A program made the translations under genes and the position numbers. The notes under the pieces are model-generated. The model saw nothing but the letters and a program-made list of their open reading frames with translations. It was not told where the DNA came from and did no database searches. A DNA stretch of 64,000 bases from Flectonema sp. DT1601 (Eukaryota; Euglenozoa; Diplonemea; Diplonemida; Diplonemidae), in NCBI GenBank assembly GCA_964019425.1, contig OZ025794.1, positions 620,001 to 684,000 on the forward strand, written 5' to 3'. Every line of letters begins with the position of its first letter. Position 1 is the first letter of the stretch. Positions 41,275 through 51,837 of this stretch are shown here, piece by piece.

Positions 41275-44217
41275 ATGTTAAAAAATTGGCGTAAAAGTGC
41301 AAAATCAAAGGTCGTCGAAGCATCGAATGAAGTAGCCTACAAGACGGTGATGAAGGGATTCACAATTTCTGACAGATCAGTCGCCTCAGGTGGTCATGCT
41401 ATGTTGTGGCGATGTTATTCAGCAGTAAAAGAAAGCACTAAAGAACATGTAACTGTATTCTTATTAAATAAAAAAGACCTCGATGAGGTTGTCGACGCAA
41501 GTGAACGTGACAACCTGATTGAAAGATTCAAAGCTGGAGTTATTCAACAGGCTCGAATACTACATCCCGGAGCTTTACGGGTATTAGAACCAATGCGTCA
41601 AAAGGGTCCATATTTAATGTTTGCTACGGAACAGGTATTTGGAAGTCTCGCTAATGTTGTTGGTGATCACACAAATGTTGATGTGAGTGGCGAGAAAATG
41701 AAATGTTTTATGCAGGAGTTGGATCCTTTAGAGAAAAAGTATGCTCTATTTCAACTCGCAGAAGGGCTTTCATTTTTACACACAAAAGTTGCGGTCGCTC
41801 ATCTAAATCTGACTCCCGGAAACATTTGGATCACTCCTAACGGAGATTGGAAAATCGGAGGATTTGAATTCTCTGTTCCTGCTGACGGCAGTCGGCAGCC
41901 TTGTCAGAACTTTACTTCAATTGTTGGTTCTGGTCCCTTTGATAGTTCTATTAATCCTTGGTTAGGACCTGATTTGGAATATGCTGCACCAGAATATGTA
42001 AAAGGAATGCCTCCTTCACTTAAATCTGATTTATTTAGTTTTGGATGCATTGCTTATGAAGTACTATCAATAAAAGAAAGAGCAGACCCAGGATGTGCAA
42101 GAGATCAACTAATGAGATGCGGTAGTAATACGAGTTTATATCAATCAAGGCTTCAAGAGCTTCCAAGTAGGCTATCTCAACATCCTGATCAATCAGCCTC
42201 ATCAACAATACTAGAACTCACTCACGGACTTAGAGGCGGTGGTGAAATGTCAGCTGTTCTCAGTTCTGCTTCAATGTTTTCTGAGCTTTCTGTTAAGTGT
42301 TTAATTTACCTTCCTCGATTACCAGAAAAGTCTGATAGTGCTAAAATAGCATACCTACGAGATCTATATAAAGTAGTAGAAGGATACAATAACAGAATAG
42401 TGAGACTAAAGATTCTTCCCATCCTGCTACAATTAGTCCACAGTAACACACAATACGTACTACCAATTGTTCTTCAAACTGTGAAAGTTTTGGAAAGGAA
42501 TGAATTTGAAGAAGTCGTTCTTCCACACTTGTCAGCAATCATGACCAGAAACCCAACTCAACAAGTCTGTGCTATTATATTAGCAAAGACAGTAGACGTA
42601 GTGCAGAAGTGTGGTCCTGATGTAGTTCGTTCACTTTTTAGTCAATTCGTATGTCAGCAGCTGAAGACAAATGCCAGCAGAGGTCTGTTCGAGGTGGTAA
42701 AAAGTTTGTGTCAGAATGGCACCTTCGACAATCAAATAATTGACGAGCAGATCATCCCTGGCGTCTGTACTATCGCCGCCAAACACCAAGACTCTACAAT
42801 AAGAATGTGTTCTTATGAAGTATTGGTTACAATAATTCCTTTAATGCCTAGTATGAGTCATGGTTATATTATTCTTCAGTGTATGAAGCAAGCATTAACA
42901 AATGAACCTGACCCAGCACTCCTTCCGACTGTTATCAAATTTTACAAGGAGCTCTCTAATTTCCCAGAACTCGATGAACATGCTTTGGCAAAATCTATTC
43001 TGACACCCCTCGTGTCACTCCTTCCTGGTGCTAGTGATCCGAGTCACTTCAATGCTATTTATAGTGTTGTTACCTTATTGTTGGCGAGAATTCAGGAATT
43101 AAAGTTGGAACATTTCGGAGGGAAGAAGGTCACAAAGCAGGCACCGGTACCCGTAGAGCCACAGCAAGGGGCTGATTGGCAAACAGACCTTCCTCTGAAT
43201 GTCGGGAAGACTCCATCGACTGCTGTCTTTGGTGGACTCAATATGAGCGGCAGTGGATCATCAGCTGACATATTCAATAGTACGCAGCAGGCACCAATGC
43301 AACAACTACAGCAACCGCTACAGCAGCAACACCAACAGCAACAGCCACAGCAGCAACACCAACAACAGCAGCAGCCACCTGCAGACGCGTTCGGAGGTCT
43401 GACTGGTGAAATAGAGAAGGCAAAGGACAACGCACATCCTAATCCCTGGATGCGTAAAACAGAAGGATCGCAACTTCCATCAGAAATGTGCGATCCATAC
43501 AAAAAAAAGCTTCCTTCTCCAAAACCAGTGCAGCCCCCTACAACAACTGTGAATGCAAACAGCGAATGGGGCTTCTCAAAGACGGAGCCACAAAATGATA
43601 GCTGGCCACAAGATGACGATTCGAGTTGGGGAAACTTTTCCCCGTCCAATAAAAATGGAGCGGCTACAGGGAATAACAACACCGCTAATAATAATAATGA
43701 TAATAACAATTGGGGATTCCCTCAACAGAACGCTAGTAATCCATCTGCTTCCACTACTTCCACTACTACTACTCTCAGCAATCCTCCTGCTGCTGGTATG
43801 AGCAACGACTGGGCCTTCCAATCATCCGCACCTGCCCCTCCTAAGCCAGCTGGTAACGTGTCTGTACCAGTCGCACAAGTTAATCAAACTACAGTAGAGA
43901 AGCCAGCAAACAATGACTGGGCATTTCAGTCAAACAATCCTGCTACTGGTCATAATAGTAATAACAACAATAGCAACAACACTGCTGCTGCTGACAATTG
44001 GGGATTTCCGAGTAACGCTCCTACAAAGCCCCAGGCTGATGACTGGGCTGCCTTTAGGTTTGTTTTCTTTTTTATTATACGATCAGATGTGTTGTTCGTA
44101 AGCAGTTCTCCAAACAAAATACCAAACAGTACTCCATCGCAACCTGCACAACCTGTAAAGCCAACACCAGCATCACAACAAGGAGCTAATAAATTAGATG
44201 ATTTGTTTAACTTCTAG
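41275..44217 (+). CDS. SCYL2: SCYL2-like pseudokinase (clathrin trafficking)
   Basis: Two exons, 41275-44057 and 44106-44217, give 964 residues. The N-terminal pseudokinase domain (to about 340) matches the SCY1-like 2 family, with LFQLAEGLSFLHTKVAVAH and NGDWKIGGFEFS. The catalytic loop reads HLN instead of HRD and the DFG site reads GFEF, so phosphotransfer is unlikely. Residues about 350-620 are HEAT-like helices. Then come a Gln-rich run (about 680-705) and a low-complexity tail with repeated NDWAF and NWGF motifs, of the type that binds clathrin adaptors. SCYL2 acts in clathrin-coated vesicle traffic between the TGN and endosomes. The intron is 48 nt, begins GTTTGT and ends AAGCAG. It is divisible by three and has no stop codon, so retention would insert 16 hydrophobic residues. 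The gene symbol is by family resemblance. Confidence 0.88.
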   Translation: MLKNWRKSAKSKVVEASNEVAYKTVMKGFTISDRSVASGGHAMLWRCYSAVKESTKEHVTVFLLNKKDLDEVVDASERDNLIERFKAGVIQQARILHPGALRVLEPMRQKGPYLMFATEQVFGSLANVVGDHTNVDVSGEKMKCFMQELDPLEKKYALFQLAEGLSFLHTKVAVAHLNLTPGNIWITPNGDWKIGGFEFSVPADGSRQPCQNFTSIVGSGPFDSSINPWLGPDLEYAAPEYVKGMPPSLKSDLFSFGCIAYEVLSIKERADPGCARDQLMRCGSNTSLYQSRLQELPSRLSQHPDQSASSTILELTHGLRGGGEMSAVLSSASMFSELSVKCLIYLPRLPEKSDSAKIAYLRDLYKVVEGYNNRIVRLKILPILLQLVHSNTQYVLPIVLQTVKVLERNEFEEVVLPHLSAIMTRNPTQQVCAIILAKTVDVVQKCGPDVVRSLFSQFVCQQLKTNASRGLFEVVKSLCQNGTFDNQIIDEQIIPGVCTIAAKHQDSTIRMCSYEVLVTIIPLMPSMSHGYIILQCMKQALTNEPDPALLPTVIKFYKELSNFPELDEHALAKSILTPLVSLLPGASDPSHFNAIYSVVTLLLARIQELKLEHFGGKKVTKQAPVPVEPQQGADWQTDLPLNVGKTPSTAVFGGLNMSGSGSSADIFNSTQQAPMQQLQQPLQQQHQQQQPQQQHQQQQQPPADAFGGLTGEIEKAKDNAHPNPWMRKTEGSQLPSEMCDPYKKKLPSPKPVQPPTTTVNANSEWGFSKTEPQNDSWPQDDDSSWGNFSPSNKNGAATGNNNTANNNNDNNNWGFPQQNASNPSASTTSTTTTLSNPPAAGMSNDWAFQSSAPAPPKPAGNVSVPVAQVNQTTVEKPANNDWAFQSNNPATGHNSNNNNSNNTAAADNWGFPSNAPTKPQADDWAAFRFVFFFIIRSDVLFVSSSPNKIPNSTPSQPAQPVKPTPASQQGANKLDDLFNF
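43288..43380 (+). repeat. CAG/CAA-rich poly-Gln tract
   Basis: Imperfect CAG and CAA codons encode a Gln-rich stretch between the HEAT region and the tail of the SCYL2-like protein. A second low-complexity tract of AAT/AAC codons (Asn runs) lies near 43674-43710 and another near 43954-43980. Likely disordered linkers. Confidence 0.85.
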
Positions 44218-44842
44218 TTGGTGGTGATTGATGTTTTTATATTCTTTAGATTATTCCAACTCCGATATCAAGACGATGCGAGCTGCTTCAGTAGCAGTTG
44301 TAAAGTAGTAGTGGTGGTTCTTTAATTTTAATTTGATAATTTGTTTCGTTCATTTGAGAAGCCAATAAAGAAAAGGCAACCAAACAAAACGGATGAGGAT
44401 AACAATTGGGTTCTCGATCTTCTTTCGAAAGTAACAAGTCAAACGTTTTGATGATCTTTTTCAAACTCTTTTACACGGTTGGAAGGTCTTCTGAAAGGTA
44501 GGCTACCATTTGAAACCGACTGTATTGTCCAGAAATCAAGACAGGTTTCCTCGATTTGATAAATGAAAGAATAGCAACTTGCCACTCTCTGAATTTAAAA
44601 AAAAAAAAAAAAAAAAATTAAAAAAAACCCATATTCGATTTATTTAAAAACAACATAATAATAAACTTTTAGAAAAATAACAGACTGTTAAAGAGGGGAA
44701 TAGAAACAAAAAGAAAAAAGACCTTTAATATTTTGAAATGTTATGTGGTACAGTCAGGTGACACACATCTCTGGCTCTGATAGTTTTCTTCTAAAGGAAA
44801 TAATGTTTGCAGTGTTTATCTTACTTTTCTTTCGTCAGTTGG
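44218..44842. other. intergenic region
   Basis: No gene seen. Contains an A run near 44597-44617. Ends with the strong acceptor TTTTCTTTCGTCAG at 44838, only 4 nt before the next ATG. Confidence 0.6.
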
Positions 44843-45370
44843 ATGTCTGCAAACACAGCGAGGCTGCAGCGATATCTGAACAGGGATCTCGAAATCAGGA
44901 AAAAGTTCGCGGGAATCCAGAGAAGCAATGCAGCATTCGAACGAGAGCGGAGAGCGAGATCACAAGGTACAGTAGGGAAGAGTGTTGACAGGATAAAACA
45001 GAAGCAGGTAGGTACTCCACAGCCACCAACTCCGGAAGGGAAGCTACAAAATCCAGCTATGCGAAAACTCTTTCGTGCTTCTTATAATGCGGTGCAAAAT
45101 GTTTACGGATTTAGACCCTGGGTACCTTCAACCCCTATCTGTTCACAAACTATTCTGTCACCTCCCTGTTCGTTTTCACCAGAAGGGAAAACTACTTCAT
45201 CAAAACCACTTCCACCTCGAGTTCAGCCTACTCGAAAGATGATTTGTAAGAAACGAAGTTCCCCTCGTCGATCTGGAAGAAGCCGACCAGCTTCTGCAGT
45301 TCCTAATTTGAATGGAAAAGTTCTGAGATTCAAAAGATTTATATACTCTGCGGGAAAAACTAAATCGTGA
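44843..45370 (+). CDS. small basic protein of unknown function
   Basis: A 175-residue, Arg/Lys/Ser/Pro-rich protein. An N-terminal helix (ARLQRYLNRDLEIRKKFAGI) is followed by a conserved-looking patch MRKLFRASYNAVQNVYGFRP. A basic low-complexity C-terminus contains SGRSRPASAV, a composition common in ciliary or basal-body proteins. No domain recognised. The frame is open 12 codons further upstream but without an ATG; ATG 44843 is 4 nt after the acceptor. Confidence 0.6.
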   Translation: MSANTARLQRYLNRDLEIRKKFAGIQRSNAAFERERRARSQGTVGKSVDRIKQKQVGTPQPPTPEGKLQNPAMRKLFRASYNAVQNVYGFRPWVPSTPICSQTILSPPCSFSPEGKTTSSKPLPPRVQPTRKMICKKRSSPRRSGRSRPASAVPNLNGKVLRFKRFIYSAGKTKS

Positions 45371-45587
45371 CGACTTCTTTTGGGTATTCGATGCTGATGA
45401 AACTTTCTACTTTACAGAGAAACTTTACTGAAGTACGCTGACGGTTTGAAGAAGTTAATAACTTTCTTATCCTACTTCCTCTTACAGGTGATATGATTAA
45501 TGATTAAGTATGAGTTTGAAAATATTGAACGATCTGTTTGAGAAATATCTATTAACATCTTCACAGTTACCCTCCCGACAACCAAAT

Positions 45588-47475
45588 ATGGGAAACCGTG
45601 CCTCCGCCGAGGAAGATACTCGTGAGTACCGTGAAGTATGTATTTTATTTTACACGTCGCACTCACCAGTAGAAACACAGCTTAAGCGCCCCCACTACTT
45701 CATACGACATAATGCAGTGTGGTGGAGGGTCTTCGCGCTAGTGTGAGAATGTTTTGTAGACTCCTAAAGTCATCTTGTTTATATTACTTGATGATGTCAT
45801 AAAGGACTACCAGTAACAGTATCGTGTGATGGTATCTCATCAAGTGAGGTGATTATTATGTCCTCAAGTGTGGGTAGTCTGGTCCTCGAACCAGCAGCAT
45901 GCGACAGACGAGCTTTGTGATTCACATTTTTTTGTAATTTGTTTCTAAAGGGAAACAATATATTTATCATTGCATTGTGTTTCTTGATAAAACACAGCTT
46001 AAGCGCCCCCACTACTTCATACGACATAATGCAGTGTGGTGGAGGGTCTTCGCGCTAGTGTGAGAATATTTTTGTAGACTCCTAAAGTCATCTTGTTTAT
46101 ATTACTTGATGATGTCATAAAGGACTACCAGTAACAGTATCGTGTGATGGTATCTCATCAAGTGAGGTGATTATTATGTCCTCAAGTGTTGGTACTCTGG
46201 CCAGCATGCAACAGCAAAGAAGACGAACTTCGTGATTCACATATTTTTGTAATTTGTTTCTTGATAAAACACAGCTTAAGCGCCCCCACTACTTCATACG
46301 ACATAATGCAGTGTGGTGGAGGGTCTTCGCGCTAGTGTGAGAATGTTTTTGTAGACTCCTAAAGTCCATCAAAAATATATTACCTGAAGATGTCGTAAGG
46401 GACTAACAGTAAGTATCGTGTGATGGTATCTCATCAGGTGAGGTGATTATTATGTCCTCAAGTGTTGGTACTCTGGCCAGCATGCAACAGTAAAGAAGAC
46501 GAACTTCGTGATTCACAATTTTTTGTAATTTGTTCCTAAAGGGAAACAATATATTTATCATTGAAGTGTTTCTTGATAAAACACAGCTTAAGCGCCCCCA
46601 CTACTTCATACGACATAATGCAGTGTGGTGGAGGGTCTTCGCGCTAGTGTGAGACAAGTTAGTAGTATTTTTATTGTTTTTAAAGTAGTTTTATAGTTTT
46701 ATACCACACCAAAACACCTAAACATCAACAGGGATACCCTGGTCAACTTGACGATCTGACAGCTGGCAGAAACGTTGAATTCTATTCGGGAACAATTACT
46801 ACTGACCCGGGTGGTGATACGATCGACGTGTTCCATACGAGTGTAGACCAAGGTGGTCATGTTGGGGGTATGTGTTCTTATCATGATTCTAGTGAACTTT
46901 GGATTCTGAATAACAATTAAATAACAACAGACTACGACTGGCTTGAAAACGATCACTCCTACATCCAGTGGATATTTCCAATTAGAGAGCCAGGACTTAA
47001 TCCGCGTGCTCAGGTGTTACAAAAACACGAAGCTAATTTAATTAGTTCTGATTCTAATCTGAGGGGAAGATTTGTTAAGTCATACGAACTGATGCTGGAC
47101 TTCTACGGAATGAAGTTGACTGATTTATCAACAGGAAGTATCTCTCGTAAGGACGGGGATACCTTTAGGAGAGGTTACAGCAATCTTCATAAATCATTTC
47201 ACAACTACCTTCGTATTACTCGGATATTAAAGTGTTTAGGTGAGGTTGGTCTTGAGCATTATAAGAAACCTTTTGTTCTGCACGTTCTAAAAGAAGTTCA
47301 CATTCACGGACATCTCAGCAACTGTAGGGAAAGTTGCGTCAACTACTGGGCGCCAACTATTAAGGATGATAATGAAAGAGCGGAGTTACTTGTCGTTGGA
47401 CAGAAACTTCTTCAAGAAATGGACTGCGACATGGAAACATACCGCTCGATTCCTGCATACGGTGGATGGCGATAA
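45588..47475 (+). CDS. OGFr-domain protein (opioid growth factor receptor family)
   Basis: Three exons, 45588-45635, 46732-46867 and 46931-47475, give 242 residues. The spliced product carries the OGFr conserved region: EYREGYPGQLDD and VEFYSG in exons 1-2, then DYDWLENDHSYIQWIFPIRE and SYELMLDFYG and FHNYLRITRILKCLGEVGLEHY in exon 3. From memory, human OGFR reads HSYIQWLFPLREPG and NLRITRILKSLGELGLEHF at these places. The family's molecular function outside vertebrates is unknown. Intron 1 is 1096 nt, about 15 times longer than other introns here, and carries a repeat array (see next entry). Intron 2 is 63 nt (GTATGT to ATAACAACAG). Start: ATG 21 nt after the TTCACAG acceptor at 45566. The ORF is far shorter than vertebrate OGFR and lacks its C-terminal repeats. 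Confidence 0.85.
45681..46658 (+). repeat. four-copy array of an invariant ~72-nt element in OGFr-gene intron 1
   Basis: Elements start at 45681, 45998, 46275 and 46587 (spacing 317, 277 and 312 nt), each preceded by AACACAG or AAACACAG. About 72 nt, from CTTAAGCGCC to GTGTGAGA, are identical in all four, whereas the spacers show substitutions and indels. The element can fold on itself: AGCGC with GCGCT, CCC with GGG, and CCACTAC with GTGGTGG (one G-U), with ACAC/GTGT outside. It can also be read as a 60-nt cassette between an ACACAG acceptor and a GTGTGA donor, open in phase 0 like the host intron, encoding 20 residues. The unspliced array also has minus-strand frames; I do not consider them genes. 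Confidence 0.85.
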
Positions 47476-48209
47476 ATAAATTAAAGATTGTCATCCCCCT
47501 CTCCGTCCTCATAGCGGAAGAGTGAGCAACTCCGAGAGGGTTCTTACCCAATAGGAAGTACTAATTCAAAAAAAAAAAAACAATTTTAAAACAACGCAAA
47601 GTAATCTCGTACCCGCCACCGCCTGCATCTCTCTTCTCCTTTCACCATCTAGCCTTCTGTTGCTTGGCGGTAGGTTCGGGAAATAGGGTACAGTTTCTTT
47701 ATCGTGTGCAATGAGGAAAGTAAATGAAACTTTGAAAAAAAAAAAAAAAAAAAAAAAGAAGCATACACTCAGCAAGGAGATACCTCTAACCTGCCTCCTA
47801 TTCTCCATCTTGTCCGTCAATGCTCCACTGTAAGTTACAGAGTAGCTACCACTAGGCAACGAAGGGGGAAAAGAAAAAAAAAGACAATCCATAAGTTATT
47901 TTGTTCCTTATTACATTTCAATTCCTTCTACCCAACACAATACGAAGGTACCAGTCGCCCAGAAACCCAACCGCAATTTGCACTTCTTATTCCCTCCTTT
48001 GAAACTTATTGTGGAAAACCTACCTTTTATGGTGACGGAGCACTACAATGGTAACATGAAACATAGAAGTTAACTTTTCTTTCCTGACAGATGATAGTAG
48101 TACACGTTTGTACACGTTGGCAATTTGTAGCCTTGTGGTTATCCATGATCGGATTAATAGTAAATGTATTTCTCTAATCACCAACAGTGTATTCTTACTC
48201 ACACTTAAA
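47476..48209. other. intergenic region
   Basis: No gene seen. Contains A runs near 47568-47580 and 47737-47757. An ATCACCAACAG acceptor ends at 48187. Confidence 0.6.
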
Positions 48210-48389
48210 ATGTCAGACAGCAGCTGCAGTAGCGTTCAAATCACCAGATCAGAGAAGAACCTGAAGGAACCTCGACCAAGAAACCCTTCTGTTGACGACA
48301 TCTTTTTCGTTAAGAAAACTCCTTTTGCCATGAGCTTACCGTACCTCATTGTAGCTCCAGAGATGGGACCAATTCTGTCGAAGTTGTAG
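48210..48389 (+). CDS. possible 59-residue protein
   Basis: A short ORF beginning MSDSSCSSVQITRSEKN, with a Pro/Arg patch (KEPRPRNPSVDDIFFVKK) and a hydrophobic C-terminus. The ATG lies 22 nt after an ATCACCAACAG acceptor, like the surrounding real genes, and the composition is not that of the T-rich noncoding DNA. No family recognised. Confidence 0.42.
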   Translation: MSDSSCSSVQITRSEKNLKEPRPRNPSVDDIFFVKKTPFAMSLPYLIVAPEMGPILSKL

Positions 48390-48676
48390 AAAGAGCACTG
48401 TTCATAAGTGTTCCTGATTACAGGGTGGCTTATATCAGTAGTGTAACTGATTCAACTGTTGAATAACAGTTCTTACAACTGATTTCAAGCAACTGTTTTT
48501 AGTTCTTCCTGCTTACAGTATTCATGGCTCAATCACTTTTGATGTATTTCTGTTGAAGTTTGGCTTAGCAATTATAAGGCTTTAAGGAGAGAAGATTCTC
48601 ACCAGCTTTGTATTAGGAAGTAAAGTGGTTCTTGATCTTCCGCAAAGTTGAGGAAGATTGTGTGATTGTTCGTTGA

Positions 48677-48709
<33 letters not shown>

Positions 48710-49664
48710 GTAATTTCCGTCATATCTTTTAGTGCAACGAAAGCAGCAGAACTTATAACTGAAAAGCTATCCCTTTGATGGAAACTTTTACGTAGCAGTT
48801 CGCGCTTCCGACTCACGACGTTACTTAGTCAGCATTAATTAGTATTATTTGTCTCTTTCTTTTTTTATAATTTTTTTTTTTTTAAATTTCGTGTTTCTCT
48901 CGTATTCAAAGTTTAGATATTCATTTATATCCGTCTATTTTAATTTTAGTTGGCATTGTGACCGTTATTTCGCTTGTTGTAAACAATGCTTTTGGTCACA
49001 CAGGTTTCGAACTCTATCTCCTGTTGTCACATGATTTTTTTTTGTACCTACAAACCCATTGTTCGGTAGAAAGAGAATTGTGGCAGCGTAACTACCTATT
49101 CCTTTATTAGGATTTTCTACCGGTTGCGCACAAACAAAAAAAGTGTGAGTTAGTAAGTAAAAAGTGAAGTTTGCCGATTTTTTTTTTGCTTTGTTGTATT
49201 TCTTCTGCGGGCAGCTCATTGCCGTGAAAAGCTATTCTCATTCAATCTTTTTCTCTTTTTTTTCTTTCTTTTTTTTTTTTTTTTTTGAATGAGATATTAT
49301 TCCCCTCAAGTACTAAGGGTGCTTGTAATAAGCGTTCTGTTTGGTTTTCCTAAAAGAAAAAGGTTCAACACGTTACGTCTTGTGGCGCTCTTCAAAATGT
49401 CTGTTACTTTTGCTACATCCGATACGAACGATGTAGTTGGAGGAGACTTGTTGAAAATTGCTGCCGAACACGTAGTGTTAGCTCATCGTTTTTGAAGAAC
49501 CTTTACTATTGGTAATCTTATTCATCTCTGTTCAGATACACACAGGGAAACATAGATCAGAATGAGCCGCTCTTGACCAGTATTCATTCTCTACCTCAGG
49601 ACGAAGCTGATTGTGATGATGTGTGTTGATGAATTTAATTTATTTTATTTAAGCAGCTGAAATA
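48390..49664. other. intergenic region
   Basis: No convincing gene. A T run of about 30 lies at 48680-48709 and another T-rich tract near 49269-49286. A 32-codon ORF from an ATG at 49397 and an unrelated open stretch near 49530-49630 look coding-like, but I could not join them by plausible splice sites. Ends with the acceptor TTTATTTAAGCAG at 49656. Confidence 0.5.
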
Positions 49665-51368
49665 ATGAATGCGATCTCGAAGAAGTATCTGCCAACAACT
49701 CATCAGGTTATCGATCAGGTTCACAAACTTCCTTCTGTAGCGGCATTACATAAAATTAATCACAATATCAGCAACAAGAGGACGCGATCCCGAAAAGGGA
49801 AGCGACCAAATCGAATACGAGGAGATGGTTCTCAGAATATCACAAACTGTTTTCACAGCTGGCCAGCATCACAGCATCAAACCCCAACAGCGAGTACTGA
49901 TATGAGAATGTTAGACGTACTGAGTGGGAGTAGCGATTCCGTTGATGGAGGTTTTCAAATGTACTTCGACTTCGTAAACAACACTTCTAATCCCACGACT
50001 ACTACAAAAGATGTAATTTTATCACTTCGACATCCCAAACTCGATAGACAACGTCAGCTCCAAGGTATTCCTTTTTTTTCGATTAAAATAAATTTCATCT
50101 ATCAGATTAAAAATTAAAGTAAGCAAACAAACAATCAGCTTCTAGGGAGCGAACACCACCTATTCTGTGTGACATTGAGAAACATATTCACAGTGAGCTA
50201 GCTTGTCTGCAGTCACAACGAAATCATATTTCAGCTTATAAATACATGGATGCTAGACTCACGGTTTTTAGAGAATGTGCGAGAAGTCTGATTGAACAGT
50301 TTAAAACGTACGGCCCGTTGCTCAGTAAAGTTCTACGAGAGTTCGAACACTACGTCAAGTGTTCAAAAATCCAACGGACGGAAGCAGTTCGAGCCACGGA
50401 AGAACTGCGGACTCGAAACGTACAACTCTCGGCAGAGATTTCAAAGATTCTCGAGTCCAAAAATGAACTAGAAGAGCGAAAAAACAATGAAATAAAACAG
50501 GTACACTACCACCTTTTATTTGTACTTCATAATATTTTCAAAATATAAAAATCATCAAACAGATTCAACAAATAATGAGGGAGGGTAAAACATTTTGTGA
50601 GTTGTCCCAGGAATTGGATCGTACTTCTACTAAGTTAGTAGAACAGGAGGGGAAGAACGCAGAACTTCACAAGAAATTAACTCAAACAGGAAAATTAAAA
50701 AGTGAATTTGATAGGTGTGTTGTCTACTACCTCAACAAGGTAGTTCCTTAATACCGTATTGACAAACCTTATCATTAACCAACAGAACTATTCAGGCTAT
50801 TGAAGAGACCTTCTCAATGATAAATGACAACAAAGAGTTAACAATTCATCGACTTCAGGAGAGGTTGACAACATTAAACCACGAGATGAATGCGAGAGAT
50901 GCAAAACATTCGAAAGTTCTCTCAGATGTGACGGATGAAAGAGAAGAATTACTTTCCGAAGTTCGAGTTGCTAAGTCCCGTTTGGATATGGCGCAAGACC
51001 GTCTCCGACAAAATGCTACTCATATCGGAGACTTAAAGTTTCAGAATGAGGAATTACAACAGGTGTGTGTGTGTGTTGTAAGAACACCACCATTATCTTT
51101 CTAACAATCTCATTCCGAACACATCAAACAGGAACTTGATGAACTGGATTCCCGACTTCAGAAGTACGGAGATGACTCTGAAGATTCAACTCCCTCCAGT
51201 TCACAAGTGATTCCGAAAGGAAAGAAGCCTCCTGTTGCTCTAATGGAACAGGCTTGTCGAATAATACCTGACTTGGGAGATCCAAAGAATTATCATTCAC
51301 TAGAACAAGTGTTGCAAACTATTCTTCAAATATGGGAACTCACAATGCAGGGCATGCAAGGGGATTGA
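49665..51368 (+). CDS. five-exon coiled-coil protein
   Basis: Exons 49665-50064, 50139-50500, 50563-50714, 50786-51062 and 51132-51368 join in frame to 475 residues; all phases agree. Introns are 62-74 nt, with donors GTATTC, GTACAC, GTGTGT and GTGTGT and acceptors AATCAG, ATCAAACAG, TTAACCAACAG and ATCAAACAG. The first 140 residues are basic and disordered (KRTRSRKGKRPNRIR). Residues about 170-410 are almost continuous heptad-type coiled coil (ELRTRNVQLSAEISKILESK, LKFQNEELQQELDELDSRLQ). A short C-terminal domain follows (ACRIIPDLGDPKNYHSLEQV). Likely structural, perhaps centriolar or flagellar; not matched to a named orthologue. Confidence 0.82.
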
Positions 51369-51546
51369 CACTACACTCACATATAATTTTGTGTCCTATT
51401 TTCTGTTATGATTCTACCTTCTGAATAGTAACATTCCTTTCGGATTGTTATCAAAACAAACGCTTCGATTAATAAAACTTTATTGTCGTTAAATTTGTTT
51501 TATTTTATTTTATTATCAACAGCAACAGTTTTAACAACTCAACAAG

Positions 51547-51837
51547 ATGATGATGATGGGAGGAGACATACCAGAAGACTTTGATGGTAAAGTAAAATTC
51601 ATATTCAAAAGGTACGACAAAGACGGAGATGGTATTTGGAAGTTCTCAGAAGCTAACACATACATGCAAGAGATTCACGCCAAGAATATCGACCAAGTAG
51701 AATTCAGCGCATGGTGTACCGAACTCGGATGTGAATCACCTACTGCAGAAGTACTTAGTAAGCGCTACAAAGATAAACCAGCTGACTTGGAAAATGATTT
51801 CGGAATGTGTCTTGGGCTGTCTGCATGCATTGCGTAA
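51547..51837 (+). CDS. small EF-hand protein
   Basis: A 96-residue protein with one canonical EF-hand, FKRYDKDGDGIWKFSEANTY at residues 20-39. The loop DKDGDGIWKFSE has Asp at positions 1, 3 and 5 and Glu at 12. A second helix pair follows without a clear loop, and the end, FGMCLGLSACIA, is hydrophobic. It probably binds calcium. The ATG follows 24 nt after the TATTATCAACAG acceptor at 51522; four consecutive ATG codons make the exact start uncertain by three residues. Confidence 0.75.
   Translation: MMMMGGDIPEDFDGKVKFIFKRYDKDGDGIWKFSEANTYMQEIHAKNIDQVEFSAWCTELGCESPTAEVLSKRYKDKPADLENDFGMCLGLSACIA

Noticed and set aside
43092-43709. Minus-strand frame of 205 codons opposite the SCYL2-like tail
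   Set aside because: Cys/Ser-rich antisense of CAG and AAC repeats; the + strand gene explains it.
45797-46027. Minus-strand frame in the OGFr intron array, and a tRNA-like GGTTCGAGGACC on that strand near 45893
   Set aside because: The frame is only repeat sequence. The T-stem of a tRNA does not pair and the motif is present in one repeat copy only.
49397-49630. Possible two-exon small gene (MSVTFATSDTNDVV and an open stretch ending CDDVC)
   Set aside because: No donor/acceptor pair in compatible phase could be found by eye; recorded only as a coding-like hint.
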